A program made the position numbers and the translations under genes. Below, in pieces: positions 36,430-56,521 of a DNA stretch of 64,000 nucleotides (its first letter is position 1; every line of letters begins with the position of its first letter). Source of the DNA: Amphibalanus amphitrite. Its lineage: Eukaryota; Arthropoda; Thecostraca; Balanomorpha; Balanidae. Below the pieces are notes generated by a model that saw nothing but the letters and a program-made list of their open reading frames with translations, was not told the origin of the DNA and did no database searches. The DNA is taken from contig NW_024881701.1 in assembly GCF_019059575.1 (NCBI RefSeq), positions 558,001-622,000 of the forward strand, given 5' to 3'.

Positions 36430-37440
36430 ATGAAAGGGGCACCCCGGCAAAAACGGGACTTTCTCAGCAAAAGTGGAGCGCCCGAGGCAGAAGTGGGGCA
36501 CCTCCAGGCTCCAACGTAGGTTGGGATCGTCAAGCATAAGACTGGCGCCCCAGCGGAGGAGAGGCGCCCCCAGTAGGAATGAGGCACCTCAAGCATAACT
36601 TGCGGTTCGCCCAGTAGAAGAGCGCCCTCAGTAGAATACGGGCGACCCCAGCAGAAACGGGCGCCTCACCAGAAGAAGGGCACCCCAGCGCTAGAAGAGC
36701 ACCCCAGCAGAAAGGGGCGCCCCACCAGAAGAGAGCTGTCTCCAACAGAAAAGGAGCGCCCTCAGCACAAGAAGGGCTCCCCAACAGAAAGGGGGCGCCC
36801 CAGCAGGAGAGGGATGCTTCCAGAAGAAGAGAGGCACTCCAATATCAATGGGGCACCTCAAGCAAAAGTTGGGCTCGTCCAGCAGTAGTGGGGCGCCCCT
36901 AGCAGAAGAGGAGTGTCCCCAGCATAGGACCGCCCCAGCAGAAAGGGGCGCCACACCAGAAAGGGGCGCCCTACCAGGAGAGGGATGCCTACAGAAGAGA
37001 GGCACCCCAATACAAAAGGGGCACCTGGAGCAAAAGTTGGGTTCGTCCAGCAGCAGTGGGGCCGGGGCGCCCTCAGCAGAGGTGGGGCGCCCCTAGCGGC
37101 CCCGGCGGAAGTGGGGCGTCCCAGCAGAACAGGGGCTCCCCAGCAAAAGAGCAATGCCCCCAACAGACCTACCCGAGCACCTTCAGCAGAAGTTGGGCGC
37201 CCGGCAGAAGAGGGACGCCTCTAGCAAAAATAGAGCATATCAGGGAAGGGAAATGTCAGACTCCAGCAGAAAAGTGAGACCCCAGCAGAGGAGGAGCGCC
37301 CATCAGCAGTAAGTCCCGCCGAGCAGAAGAGGGGTGACCTCAGCAGGAGAGAGGCGACCCCAGCAGTAGAAAGGCGCCCAATAAAAAAGGTGATTCCAGC
37401 AAAAGTGGGTGTCGCCAGTCGCCGAGCATAAAAAGGGCAC
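36430..37440. repeat. Minisatellite array 1 (GCGCCCCAGCAGAAG-type unit)
   Basis: Degenerate units of roughly 18-27 bp around GGCGCCCCAGCAGAAGAG fill about 1 kb. A higher-order repeat is visible: 36787-36912 and 36965-37100 share the same order of variant units, including GGAGAGGGATGC and AAAAGTTGGG. The Leu/Gly/Ala/Pro-rich ORFs here are artefacts. Confidence 0.85.
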
Positions 37441-38099
37441 ACCCCGATTCTATAAAAGGTTGGAATAAAAAAGTAAAATGCAATTTCGTTATAAATTCAA
37501 TTAATTGATTGAAATTCGTGCGAATGAATCTAATGTCAATTCGTAATACCCAACTTTATGCCATTGGACTGTGGCATTGGGTGTTTAGTGTTCATAGGTA
37601 CAATTAAAATTGTACATGCAAAAAAAATATTCATTTTATTTCAAAAGTTATTGTAAGTTGTACCTACAAGCAGAAACATCGACTTCCGTTTATCGCTGCG
37701 CCAGTTAGGGGGCCTTGGTTTAATATAAATGAATTTCAATCCCATTTGCAACATCAGGCTGTGTTCAAACTAAATCGGAGGAACGTAAAATGGTGATCAC
37801 TCTCAACTCTCAAGTCTGAATTTCGAAATATACCTACAAAGCATTTTACCGAAATTGAGAGACAAGGACGCACACAAGAGGAGGGGGGGGGGGGGTACAC
37901 GGGCCCGTGCCCCCCCCCATTCGAAAGGGGGCCCATCTCAAATGGTTCTCAAATGGGCCCCTACTCAAGACCGCCGAAGACTGTCTAAAATGAGCTAAAT
38001 GGCGATTAAAAAGACCAGGAAAGCCCATCTCGGGCCCCGGCCATACAAGGTCCAGATGAGGCCATACAAGGTCCAGCGCAGTCAAGGGGATGGTGATAG

Positions 38100-38950
38100 A
38101 TGTGAAATTTCAACAACCTTCAAAAGGTCCCAAAGCGCCTCCAACTGGCGTCAAAGGGCCCTCAGAATGCCTTAAAGGGCCCTCAGAAGGGCTAGAAGGC
38201 CCTCAGTTGGCCGTAAAGGGTCCTCAGGTGGCGTCAAAGGCCCCTCAGATGGCGTCAAAGGGCCCTCAAAAGGCCTGAAAGAACCCTCAGCCGACATCAA
38301 ACGGCCCTCAGAAGGTCTTAAAAGGCGCCAATGGGCCCAGTGCCGGCGTCAAACGCCCCCAAAAGTGTCAAAGGGCCCTTAGCTGGCGTCAGAGGGCCCC
38401 CAGCTGGTGTCAAAGGGCCCCTAGCTGGTGTCAGAGGGCCCTCAACTGGCGTCAGAGGGCCCTAAGCTAGCGTCAAATGGCCCTCCGAATACCTCAAAGG
38501 GCCCTCAGCTGGGTCAAAGGGTCCTCAGAAGGCCTTGAAGGGCGTCAAAGGACCATGAGATGGCGCCAAACAGCCCTCCGAAGGCCTCAAAGGGCCCTTA
38601 ACTGGCGTCAGAGGGCCCCCAGCTGGTGTCAGAGGGCTCTCAGATGACGTCGAAGGGTCCTCAGCTGGTGTCAAACGGCCCTCAGAGGGCCTCAAAGGGC
38701 CCTCGGCTGGCGTCAAAGGGTTCTTAAAGGCCTCAAAGGGCCCTCAGGTGGCGTCGAAGGACCCTCAGCAGGCCTCAAAGGGCCCTCAACTGACGTCAAA
38801 CGGCCCTCCGAAGGTCTCAAAGGGCCCATAGTTGGTGTCAGAGGGCCCCCAGCAGGTGTCAGAGGGCCCTCAGCTGACATCAAAGGGCCCTCATCTGACG
38901 TCAAACGGCCCTCAGAAGGCCTCAAAAGGCCCTCGGATCTTCGGGCCCTT
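38100..38950. repeat. Minisatellite array 2, 21-bp unit
   Basis: About 38-40 copies of a 21-bp unit near CCTCAGCTGGCGTCAAAGGGC. Because the period is divisible by three, minus-strand frames stay open and read as heptads like EGPLRPS. No start context or flanking coding sequence suggests a real protein. Confidence 0.88.
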
Positions 38951-39824
38951 TGAGGGCTTCTTCGTTGTGACAGTGCTGCTTTGTCGGTGAGGTGCGCGGT
39001 CGCCGTGGGTCCCTCGCTCGCCGCCGGGACAGCGAAAGGTGGGTGATCGGGGCCGTCGTCGGCCGTACATACGTGCCCTGGTACGGGCTTCCTGAATATC
39101 TGTTACGACTGGTACCTACTAGGAAAGTGGGCATGCGCCTGAAAATTGTGTCCTTGTAGTTTGTGGTATAAAAGTGAGAAAAGTTAAACCTCTGGTCTGT
39201 GATCTCGCTACGAATCATTGTAATTATTTTTCATGTCTACTCGTATGTGGCTAAATAAATATGCGTATTGACAAAGGGGGTGCTTCCCCGCTCATACACA
39301 TCCGGGCTTACCCGTGACTAGCCTCCGCTTCTAGCTAGCCAGTAGCCGGGGTCGGTCGGCCGGCTGGCAGTCAGGCGCTACCCGGGCTGATTTTTGAGGG
39401 CCTTGCATCCACGCTTATTAATCGAATATTTTACGTGATTGTTAAGATGGTGATTACTAATCACTGAATCGTAGTTGAATGAAACATGCTGCGTAAACAA
39501 AAATAGAACATTCAATGCTTTGAAAATTGAACGGGTACTGAAGCAATTGTTTTATCATGTATCGACAAAAGCCAACTTTCAAGTCAACCGAAATATAATC
39601 GCGTTGGGGAACTTTTTCGGCTGGGGCCTGGGGCCCTTCGTCATGGGGGGGGGGGGCAGTTTGAAGGTCGTGCCCACCCCGTTCAAAAATCCTGTGTGCG
39701 CGCCTATTGAGAGATATGCACCATCTATGCTCCTTGGAAGCGCCCCTATATCCTCATTGAATGTCGCCCCCATCACCAAGTGCACCCCCATCTCAAAAGC
39801 AAAAGTTACACCCCTGGTCTGTTC

Positions 39825-42016
39825 CGCCTGATCGGCGCCCACTTCCGAGTAGGAAACGCGGAGACGGCGTTGCGAAGTGTGTTACCAATCGTGTTCTGCG
39901 AGATAGCGTGAATGGTGCGGGAGCTTATGTTGACGTCCATGTGTGAAGATGTAATATATGCATAAAGATATGCAGCCTCATTTGTCTTGGCAGTCCACGT
40001 AAGACACGGATATCAGAGCACCTAAAACTACTGCTTACTTTGCCACCGACTTAAACGGCAACCACCCAAAGTTCTATGCCTCGGTCGGACATCCCCAAAC
40101 AGGCACTACAACAGACCCACATCAAATTCCATTTCGTCATAAACCAATTTGCACCTCATGAGCTGTCTCGCCAGTCATCGCCATCCCCACCCATCCTCAA
40201 ACGCATCATTTGTGTTCATATTCTTTCCTTGTATTTCAATGGTGTGGCGAGCCTCCACCTGCGTCCGGTCTCCCGCGGACAGCAGGTGGACAGTTGGTTG
40301 CTCGGTCTGTGTTCGCCTCTGGGCCCAGCGGCGGGCGGCGTCGGCCGCCGCCCGCCGCGCCTCCTTTCCTCCCTCGCGCCGGCACGCCCGGTTACGCAGC
40401 ACAAAGTAACGGCAGTCGGTCTCCTTCAGTCCCACACACGTCAGATTACGCTCCGGCGCGCAAAAATAGGTTCACAATTTGTTATACAGGACTTTCTCTC
40501 GTCTCGGACGGCGCCGGACGCAGCCGGCGCGGTGACAGCCGCCCCTTTTGGACACGCGCAAGTCAAGTGTATAACGTGTAAGGTACCCTCGGCTGGAGGG
40601 CGCAGTATAACGCCCCTCCAACAGAGGCTACAAAGTATAAACGAAGCAAACTGGTCGTCAGAACCTGCAGCGCTTCAAGTGAATCTGGAAAATCCTAAGA
40701 CATTCACGCACCAAATTGCGACCGACAGCCCGCGACACAATTTGTACTGTTCCCTAAAAGATATTGCCACGCACACAATCACGCATGGAGACTAGACTGG
40801 ATCAGAAGTCGCGGGCTTGAGACCGCCGGGCCGGCACACGGAGGGCGCTGCCGCTGCCGCGGCCCTCGTGGCGGCGGGCCCGGCGCCAGTCCTGAGATCA
40901 GCGCCGGCGACCGCCCGGCCGCCCAGCACCCTTGCATCAGTGGAAGAATGCGTGCGCGAATCGTGTGCGTGGCCCGGCGCGGCCGGCCCGGACCCCAGGT
41001 CGGGCCGAAGCCGCCCGCCGGTACAGGAAACAGACAGACAGAACAGACGCGCGCTCCGTGCGCACCGGGCCGCGCCTTCGGTCCGTTCGCCAGTCGTCAG
41101 TCCAGCTCCACACTGCTCTCCGTAACGCTACTAATAAATAACCAGAGGCGCGTGCTGCGCGCGGGCCGGCCGGCCCACCGGCCCCCGCCGGCGGCCGGCC
41201 GGTCAGTCTCAGATCGCACGCTGTCCCGCGGCGCGGCGCGCCGGCCAGCCCGGCCGCGCGCCGACGCCCGAAGGAGGGACCTGGGGCGGAGATACCGGCC
41301 GTCCGTGTCACCGGACGCCGTCACATAGTCGGTCCTGTTCTCCAGCTCTCTCTCGCGCGCGCACAGCTCACACGAGCGCGCGCTTACATCACACCGGCTC
41401 GGCTCGCGATTTGGGCACGCCAGCTGACAATTTCGGCCCAGGAAAGAATACAACAGTTTACCATATTTACCTCTAAACGACGCACCAGCTCCCCGGGTTG
41501 GCCCGACCGTGAGGGAACATGGAAAGAAAACACCTAAGCGCCGTCCGCCGCGCCTCTGTGAACTCTCGGATAGGGGATTAACTCTTGAGTAATGCTGTTG
41601 TTCTAAGCACACAAACGCACAAGAAAACAAACGAAACACTCAGTTTCCTACGCAGCGGAATGATAACTTTAAAACGTCGTAAAACACACACCCACACACA
41701 CGCACGCCCAGTGCTGCGAGGCGATCGCGCCTCGGCTGGGGCGCGTCCGGCACGGCCGGGGAGCGAGGCCCGCTCCCACCGGCCTCAGGCGGCCGGGCTG
41801 GGCGCCGGGGGCGGGCCGGCGGCGCCACCCCCGGCCCTATCACAATGTGTTGCGTGTGGGGAGTGAGCACCTGTCGGCGTGCGGCGGCAGCGGCGGCGGC
41901 GGCGGCGGAGAGCTGCAGGCGCCCGGGGCGCTGCAAAACGGGAACTACGACAGAGACAGTGACAGTCGGTCGGCCGGGGGCGGCCACTGGGGTGGCCGGG
42001 GAGCTGACCGGCGGCC
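39825..42016. other. CpG-rich intergenic stretch and DDX3 3' region
   Basis: 40240-41430 is very GC- and CpG-rich on both strands and could be an unannotated promoter. Overlapping ORFs are compositional and match nothing I know. The DDX3 3' untranslated region must extend left from 42016; no poly(A) signal was recognised. Confidence 0.35.
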
Positions 42017-50616
<8,600 letters not shown>

Positions 50617-51109
50617 AGCACAAAGTTATTGAAAAAGGTTCCTTTAACCACCTTAGCTTCTTGTTTGTTTCAGAATGCTTGATAAAGCTAAGTGAATCAG
50701 TAACAAAGGATAGTAACGGTTCCCCGTCCGGCTTCCCCGTAACACCAGCGCCGCCGTTTCAATCAAAATGATTCTTAAGTGTATACTCTTTTCACAGAAT
50801 TTAATAAACTAGAAACGCTTTTTGTATTTTCGAAACGTTAAAATTTTAAGTAATTTAGAAAATACTTGCTTTGAAAACTATCCTGAAAAATTAATTTATT
50901 TCATCACAGACAGCGTTGCGATTAGCGTCCTTTTCCGTTTTGTATGACCTGCGATTTAGGTGAATTTGTTTTTACAATCGGTTTTTGGTGTTGGTATTGG
51001 AATTATCAAATTTCATCTTCAGTTATTCATGTTTCAGCTTCTATTTAACGATTTTTTCCGGCCCAGAAATGTCGCTTGATATATCTTTGTCGCTGCGTTG
51101 CAGGTCATC
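50617..51109. promoter_or_regulatory. Divergent DDX3/RpL8 promoter; candidate 5' TOP exon of RpL8
   Basis: The DDX3 ATG (50616, minus) and the RpL8 ATG (51110, plus) lie 493 bp apart, head to head. A pyrimidine tract, CCTTTTCCG at 50929-50937, resembles the 5' terminal oligopyrimidine start of ribosomal protein mRNAs. A donor follows at TTTAG|gtgaat (break after 50959), and an acceptor (TTGCAG, ending 51103) precedes the ATG by six bases. RpL8 exon 1 would then be about 31 nt and non-coding. The exon and start site are inferred. Confidence 0.45.
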
Positions 51110-54100
51110 ATGGGACGCGTCATCCGCGCCCAGCGTAAGGGAAGGGGGTCAATTTTCACGGCCCATACCAAGCACAGGAAGGGTGCCCCTAAGCTGCGTA
51201 GTTTGGACTATGCTGAACGTCATGGCTACATCAAGGGAGTGGTCAAGGTAAGTCAATTGTTTTCTAATTGTAATTTGAATTGAAATTAATCTGCATATCC
51301 TTGCAAAACAGGGCAGTTTCACGGCCCAACACTGCTGCGTTGGTGTGGCATTTGAGACTAATTCCGTTAGGCGCTCCAGCGTCATGGGCGTCTGGGTTTG
51401 TTGATGTTTCAATGGAAACCCAGTCGGGCGCACTGTGGTATCTCAGATTCATTTATGGAGACGTTTCTATTATTGGAAACGTTTCCAATTTTGACTACTC
51501 TTCAGTTCCAAAAATGGAAACGCTCGTTCCATAAATAGAAACGCTAACATCTCCGCACATATTTTCTTGCCAAGGGTGGCTGGATTCGATGTATAACAAC
51601 TGTTTCGCGTAAAACAAGCTCAGATACACCAAAAGCACTTGTCTTCTTGCATGGAAAGCTGTCGTATGCATTAAAATTCACGTCTTTAAAATGCTCCTGA
51701 ATCGTATCCATTTATGGAGACTTAGTTTCCAAAAATGGAAACGCTGATGTTCCAAAAATAGAAACGCTGAAGTTCAAATGTGTGCAAACTTAGCTTAAAT
51801 GTGTTTTTGAAATTCACATGCGACTAAAAATTTGATGTTTTGGGACTGGTTTAGCATCTTGGCTCTCGGCAGTTACCTTGGACGTCGGGTTCGATAATAA
51901 TACCTTACGCGCCGCAACTTGAGCACATTCAAAAGTCAACTAAAACTAAGATTTCCCAGAAACTACTGGACAGATGTGGTCCAAAGTGGGCAATACATAA
52001 AGCGTAGATATCATTTCAATATATAAAATTAATATCAATGTTACACATGAGCTAGAATGAATAAATTCATCGTCAGAATACAACGGTATTTGGTGTGACG
52101 ACGGTGCAGACCTTATTTCCATCCTGCTTTTTACGTATTTGCACGGAGATTTACGTTGATCCGAGCCTACGATCATATTCAGCACATTTGAAATATCATA
52201 AAATGCCCACTTAAGTCTCCAAATAGGGCTTTGCAACAACTTTCATGCGATTTAATCAAAGATTGACGACCACCAGGCCGCTGGTACACCGGAAAACGCA
52301 GCGTGAAAATGAATGAAAAACTGAAGTTCCCGGTGATGTGGTTGTTCCAATCAATGGGTCAGTCTTTCAGTAGTCTGTTAAAAACGTTATTTTTTGTTCA
52401 AAACATTCATAAATGTTATTATTTTCGATTAGAAAAACGTGTGAATTTTTTATCACGTCAACATGTTATAAGCATCGCCTCGTTCGTCAACTTTCGGTTT
52501 TCTGATCGGAAAGTCGGAGAACAGGAACATAAACTAGAATGCTGGCTGTCGATTGGTGGCATCCTGCGCATGCCAAATTGCACCAATCAATGCCCAGTTT
52601 GCTTTAAAGGTAGCGATGCACACAGCGTCTCCATTTATGGAACAGATCGTTTCTATTTTTGGAAACGGCGTATCCATTTTAGGAACATTGTTCCAAAAAT
52701 GGAAACGTTTCCATAAATGGATCGGAAATACCACAGTGTGCCCGACTGAACCCACAGCATGGCTGCGCACAGCGTGCTGCTGTGAAACACCACCCAGGTG
52801 GAAGTGTGCTGGATTGTTTCGCAGCACACCACTACATGACACTATCAGGTGCTGCTGCCAGGTTCCTGTGAAACCAAACTGCAATTCTGGTTATCGTATT
52901 TATGGGAGCTATCAATAATTATCTAAATAATGTGTGGTGCACAGTGAAATGGCCCCAAATGACTGGCACATGGTGATTAATGATTATTCACCTTTCTTTC
53001 TCATTGTAGGAAATGTATGGTTCCAAGTATTTTATGCTTGCTTATAGTGCAATTGGTCATTGCATCTCGACTCTAAATTCTCTAGTTCTAGTTTTGCAGA
53101 AGTTTCATGTTTTGAAATTGGATGCACAATTAACCTACATATCAAACAGATTCATAGATGATTTTGGATTATTGTGTTTTGTCATATAAAGTAAAAACTT
53201 ATCTTTGAGCTCCCAGCTAGGCTGTGGTTAAGTTTGTTAGCTGTTAAGATATTATTTCAAACAGGTAACACTTAACTTTTACCTCATATAACCTGTTTGC
53301 TCAAGCATTTTAGTCTGATAAATCTGACCACTTGCATATCCAGGCTGTATTTTCTATTTGGGACAAACTGCTCACCCTTTCAACATCCAAAGTCTATGAA
53401 AATTTTGCTGTTTTTGCTGAATAGATCTGTCACAAAGTGTAAGCCAAATTTAAGCACCATCAGCTGCTCAGCTGTTCTCTACATGGGGAGCAGTCCTTGA
53501 ACCGCATGAGCCATGCACTAATAGCCACTTTGACTTGCAAAGGCTTTATTCAACGAACAACAGGGCATGGCACCTGACAAAAGAAAAGCCAGTAAGCACG
53601 TGCCACAAACAGAAAAGTAGCTGCAGTATGCAGCAGTCACCCACATTATGCATCATGCAGATGGAACATGTTACATCAAAATTCTCTGTGTGGTGGGTGT
53701 TTCACTTTTGTCCACTTAATCTTTCAATGGGGGTGCTTTATTGACCATGTAATTGATCAGTACACTACACCCAGTCAATATGAACTAATAGCCTGAGGAA
53801 CTTTACACATCTGATTTGGCATGTGACACATGCCATGCCAGTAGCCCATATGCATAAAAAAGTTAAACTCATGATTGAAAGGATTGGGTTATCCAATACA
53901 GAAGACTGTTTGTCGGTCGGCCAAGCAGCGTCCGAGATTAACAAGGCTGTGAAAAATGTCACTGGGTAGGATTTTCTGCTACTCATGTGCAATTGCGAGT
54001 AAACCCATAGAAATCTGGTAAACCAGCGAAAAATTGGCGCACTCGCTTGAAACACCTGCCAGTGTAATAAACAAATGCTTATATTTCATGTTTACCCCAA

Positions 54101-56252
54101 AATAACACACATTGTGGTCGGGCTTGGATGACATATTCGTCGACTGTAAAAGCAACAGCTGCATTACCTGCATGCACTGTCTTTGCTTCTGCTCTGACAA
54201 AGTGCACATGACACCATTTTCCACGGACAAACTGAATTTATTATAGCATTATTGTGCAGGAACTCAAACATGCTTATATAGTTACTCCCTTGTGTCTGTA
54301 TAATCTGCCCTAACACCCACCCATGACATGATGATTTGATATCTCTGAAGCCAATGCTGAACCCCGCATTTTCGACCAAGAGGCTGTTTCTGATGTACCC
54401 ATGACAAGTTGGTGTTATTGAAGTGTTTGTACGGACTTTTCACCCCCCCCCCCCTGTTATCTGACAGGAGCTGATCCACGACCCGGGCCGCGGCGCGCCG
54501 CTGGCCGTCGTCCACTTCCGCGACCCGTACCGCTACAAGACGCGCAAGGAGCTGCTGCTGGCCGCCGAGGGCATGCACACGGGCATGTTCATCTACTGCG
54601 GCGTCAAGGCGGCGCTGCAGATCGGCAACGTGCTGCCCGTCGGCCGCATGCCCGAGGGCACCATCATCTGCAACCTGGAGGAGAAGTCGGGCGACCGCGG
54701 CCGGCTCGCCAGGACATCCGGTGAGCGAGGCCGCGCCCGGCGGTGGATTTAGTCTGGCCGTGGGACGGGTTTTGCCGTTGCCGATAATTTAATTTTGAAA
54801 TTTTACGATATTTTTGCCAAATGTGATAAATGCCAGAGGTTATCGAAGATCCTTGACTTGTGTAGTTGCAAAATCTCCTATTGTAAATTAGCACAAGGTC
54901 AGACAGCACATCAGAATGCGAGTTCACATGTATGCAGTTTTGTGGTTTGAAGTTATTTAATTGCTGCTACTCCGATTCCTCGGTTGAATCCTTATACTAT
55001 ATCGTGTATGATGATTCGTTTTGTCTGAAGCTAATGCTGAAACTCTCCGCATTATCGACCAAGAGGCTGTTTCTGACTGCGTCCCCTCCCACCCAAACAC
55101 GGCCGGGTCTGCGTCCCTCCCTGACACATCTCCGCTATGCCTCTTGGCAGGCAACTACGCCACGGTTGTGTCGCACAACCCGGACACGAAGAAGACGCGC
55201 ATCAAGCTGCCGTCCGGCTCCAAGAAGGTGATCCCGTCGGCCAACCGCGCCATGGTCGGTGAGTGACCACCTGCTGACGAGAGGGAGACAGCTGACTGGA
55301 GGGGGAGGAAGCCAACCCCGGGAGGGGCCTGATGAAACAGGTTACTGAGTGGCGCTGGCTGGATGGAGCTGAGTCGAGGGTGGGTTGTGACGGAAACGTG
55401 GAGGGATGAAGACGGGATTTGAATATTTGGGTTGTGGGGTGGAAGACCGTTTTACAGTTCAGCAGGTCCAGCTTGTTGTTTAAGTGTTGCTTTAGAACAA
55501 CTTTGCTCGTTATGGTATTCTGGAAGTAATTTGTCTCGATCTTTGTTTCCTTTGATGCCGTAGTGCTCTTGCCAAGAAATGACACCCAATTTCTCTATTT
55601 ATAATTCATTGTCAATTTCTCGGCACGTCAATGTTATGTTTTGCGATCTATGCACCTTCTGACTGGCCATCCTGGTCGGCTGCAGGCATCATCGCCGGCG
55701 GCGGCCGTACCGACAAGCCCATCATGAAGGCCGGCCGTGCCTTCCACAAGTACCGCGCCAAGCGCAACGCCTGGCCCACCGTGCGTGGTGTGTGCATGAA
55801 CCCCGTCGAGCACCCCCACGGAGGAGGAAACCACCAGCATATCGGCAAGGCGTCCACCATTGCGCGTGGCAAGTCGCCCGGAAAGAAGGTGAGATATGGG
55901 CAAAGAGGATTGAGTTTGGAGAGGGGACTGCGTTTTTGTAATGCTAATGATTCGAGTAGTAATGTTGCAAGCTACGTTTGCTTGTTTACCGTACATTGCG
56001 ATCAGCTTGTGGTTGATTTGTGTTTTGCCTGTTCCGTTGTAAATGATGATTGTTCATGTCTGAAGCTAATGCTGAAATCTCTGCATTATCGACCAAGAGG
56101 CTGTTTCTGACGTTCCGGCCCGTGCTATGTACCGCCGTGTCGTCCCGCCGTGTGCTGACCCGGCCCGGCCCCCGTTCCAGGTCGGTCTCATCGCCGCCCG
56201 GCGGACCGGTCGTATCCGCGGAGGAAAGAAACTGGTCAAGGACTCCGACTAA
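51110..56252 (+). CDS. RpL8: Large-subunit ribosomal protein uL2 (RpL8)
   Basis: uL2 binds 28S rRNA close to the peptidyl-transferase centre of the 60S subunit. Five coding exons, 51110-51247, 54468-54720, 55151-55258, 55686-55888 and 56181-56252, join in frame to exactly 257 residues, the same length as human RPL8. Identity is high throughout: [14 protein letters not shown] at the start, [15 protein letters not shown] and LPSGSKKVI in the middle, and the invariant [10 protein letters not shown] loop near residue 210, followed by LIAARRTGR. The protein ends in KLVKDSD. Intron 1 (51248-54467) is long and contains a terminal-inverted-repeat element. Introns 1, 2 and 4 each carry a C/D-box snoRNA. 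The ATG lies six bases after a splice acceptor, so the leader comes from an upstream exon. Confidence 0.97.
51421..52748. mobile_element. Inverted-repeat transposon in RpL8 intron 1
   Basis: The left end CAGTCGGGCGCACTGTGGTA mirrors the right end TACCACAGTGTGCCCGACTG. Flanking AACC at 51417-51420 and 52749-52752 is a possible 4-bp target duplication. Subterminal palindromic motifs of the form TTCCAWWWATGGAAACG recur many times inside both ends (51460-51545, 51700-51780, 52625-52725), as expected for transposase-binding sites. There is no transposase ORF. The superfamily is undetermined. Confidence 0.75.
54323..54398 (+). ncRNA. C/D-box snoRNA, copy 1 (RpL8 intron 1)
   Basis: Box C ATGATGA is at 54328-54334 and box D CTGA at 54390-54393. 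An internal CTGA (D'-like) follows box C by ten bases. The segment before box D, CGACCAAGAGGCTGTTT, is shared exactly with copies 2 and 3. Box D ends 74 nt before the intron's 3' splice site, the usual spacing for animal intronic C/D snoRNAs. The sequence before the D'-like box differs from the other copies, so the D guide is probably the functional one. Confidence 0.8.
55003..55081 (+). ncRNA. C/D-box snoRNA, copy 2 (RpL8 intron 2)
   Basis: Box C ATGATGA is at 55008-55014 and box D CTGA at 55073-55076, with a D'-like CTGA at about 55025. It carries the same antisense element before box D as copies 1 and 3. Box D again ends 74 nt upstream of the acceptor, although this intron is only 430 bp. 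It lies on the host sense strand, so it is probably released from the spliced intron by exonucleases. Confidence 0.82.
56038..56115 (+). ncRNA. C/D-box snoRNA, copy 3 (RpL8 intron 4)
   Basis: Box C ATGATGA is at 56043-56049 and box D CTGA at 56107-56110; box C to box D spans 68 nt. It is the closest relative of copy 2: both share TGTCTGAAGCTAATGCTGAA and the element before box D. Box D ends 70 nt before the acceptor of the last RpL8 exon. Intron 3 has no matching copy. Confidence 0.82.
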
Positions 56253-56515
56253 ACCAAACATCATTGACTCGAGAATATACGCTCCGTGGAAACTCATGTC
56301 TTTCGGGCCTGAGGCCATTTGGGAGAGTGCAGCTGGATGGAATGGCAGTTTTAGTGAGGGTTTTATGAAGATGCAATTGAATATGCTGAGAGCTAATATG
56401 ATTGAAACTGTCATTATCAAACGAAGGAAAAGAGATACGAATGCGAAATGTGATACATGGATTGGATATGTCGTTTGAATGAATGCTCATTGAATGGATG
56501 AATGAACGAATTAAG

Positions 56516-56521
56516 ATTAAA
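56516..56521 (+). terminator. Candidate RpL8 poly(A) signal (ATTAAA)
   Basis: ATTAAA lies 264 bp after the RpL8 stop codon, at the end of an AT-rich stretch, with a T/G-rich run following within 35 bp. No AATAAA is closer. Assigned by position only. Confidence 0.4.

Larger units (their letters stand above)
36188..39816. mobile_element. 3.6-kb hAT-like element with two tandem arrays, 8-bp duplication GTCTGTTC
   Basis: The left end CAGCGGTGTAACTTT and right end AAAAGTTACACCCCTG are inverted repeats. Exact 8-bp flanks GTCTGTTC lie at 36180-36187 and 39817-39824. Subterminal GTGCACCCCCAT motifs recur near both ends (36215-36275 and 39765-39792). No transposase was recognised. The interior is largely two unrelated minisatellites plus AT-rich spacer. 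Confidence 0.82.

Noticed and set aside
36260..37442. Several 60-104-codon ORFs on both strands
   Set aside because: Low-complexity translations of minisatellite array 1, present on both strands with no conserved start or domain.
40076..40795. 239-codon plus-strand ORF
   Set aside because: It spans AT-rich then CpG-rich sequence, overlaps long ORFs in other frames, has no recognisable domain and no splice or promoter support.
55259..55685. A fourth snoRNA in RpL8 intron 3
   Set aside because: No ATGATGA/CTGA pair or shared guide exists at the expected distance from the acceptor.
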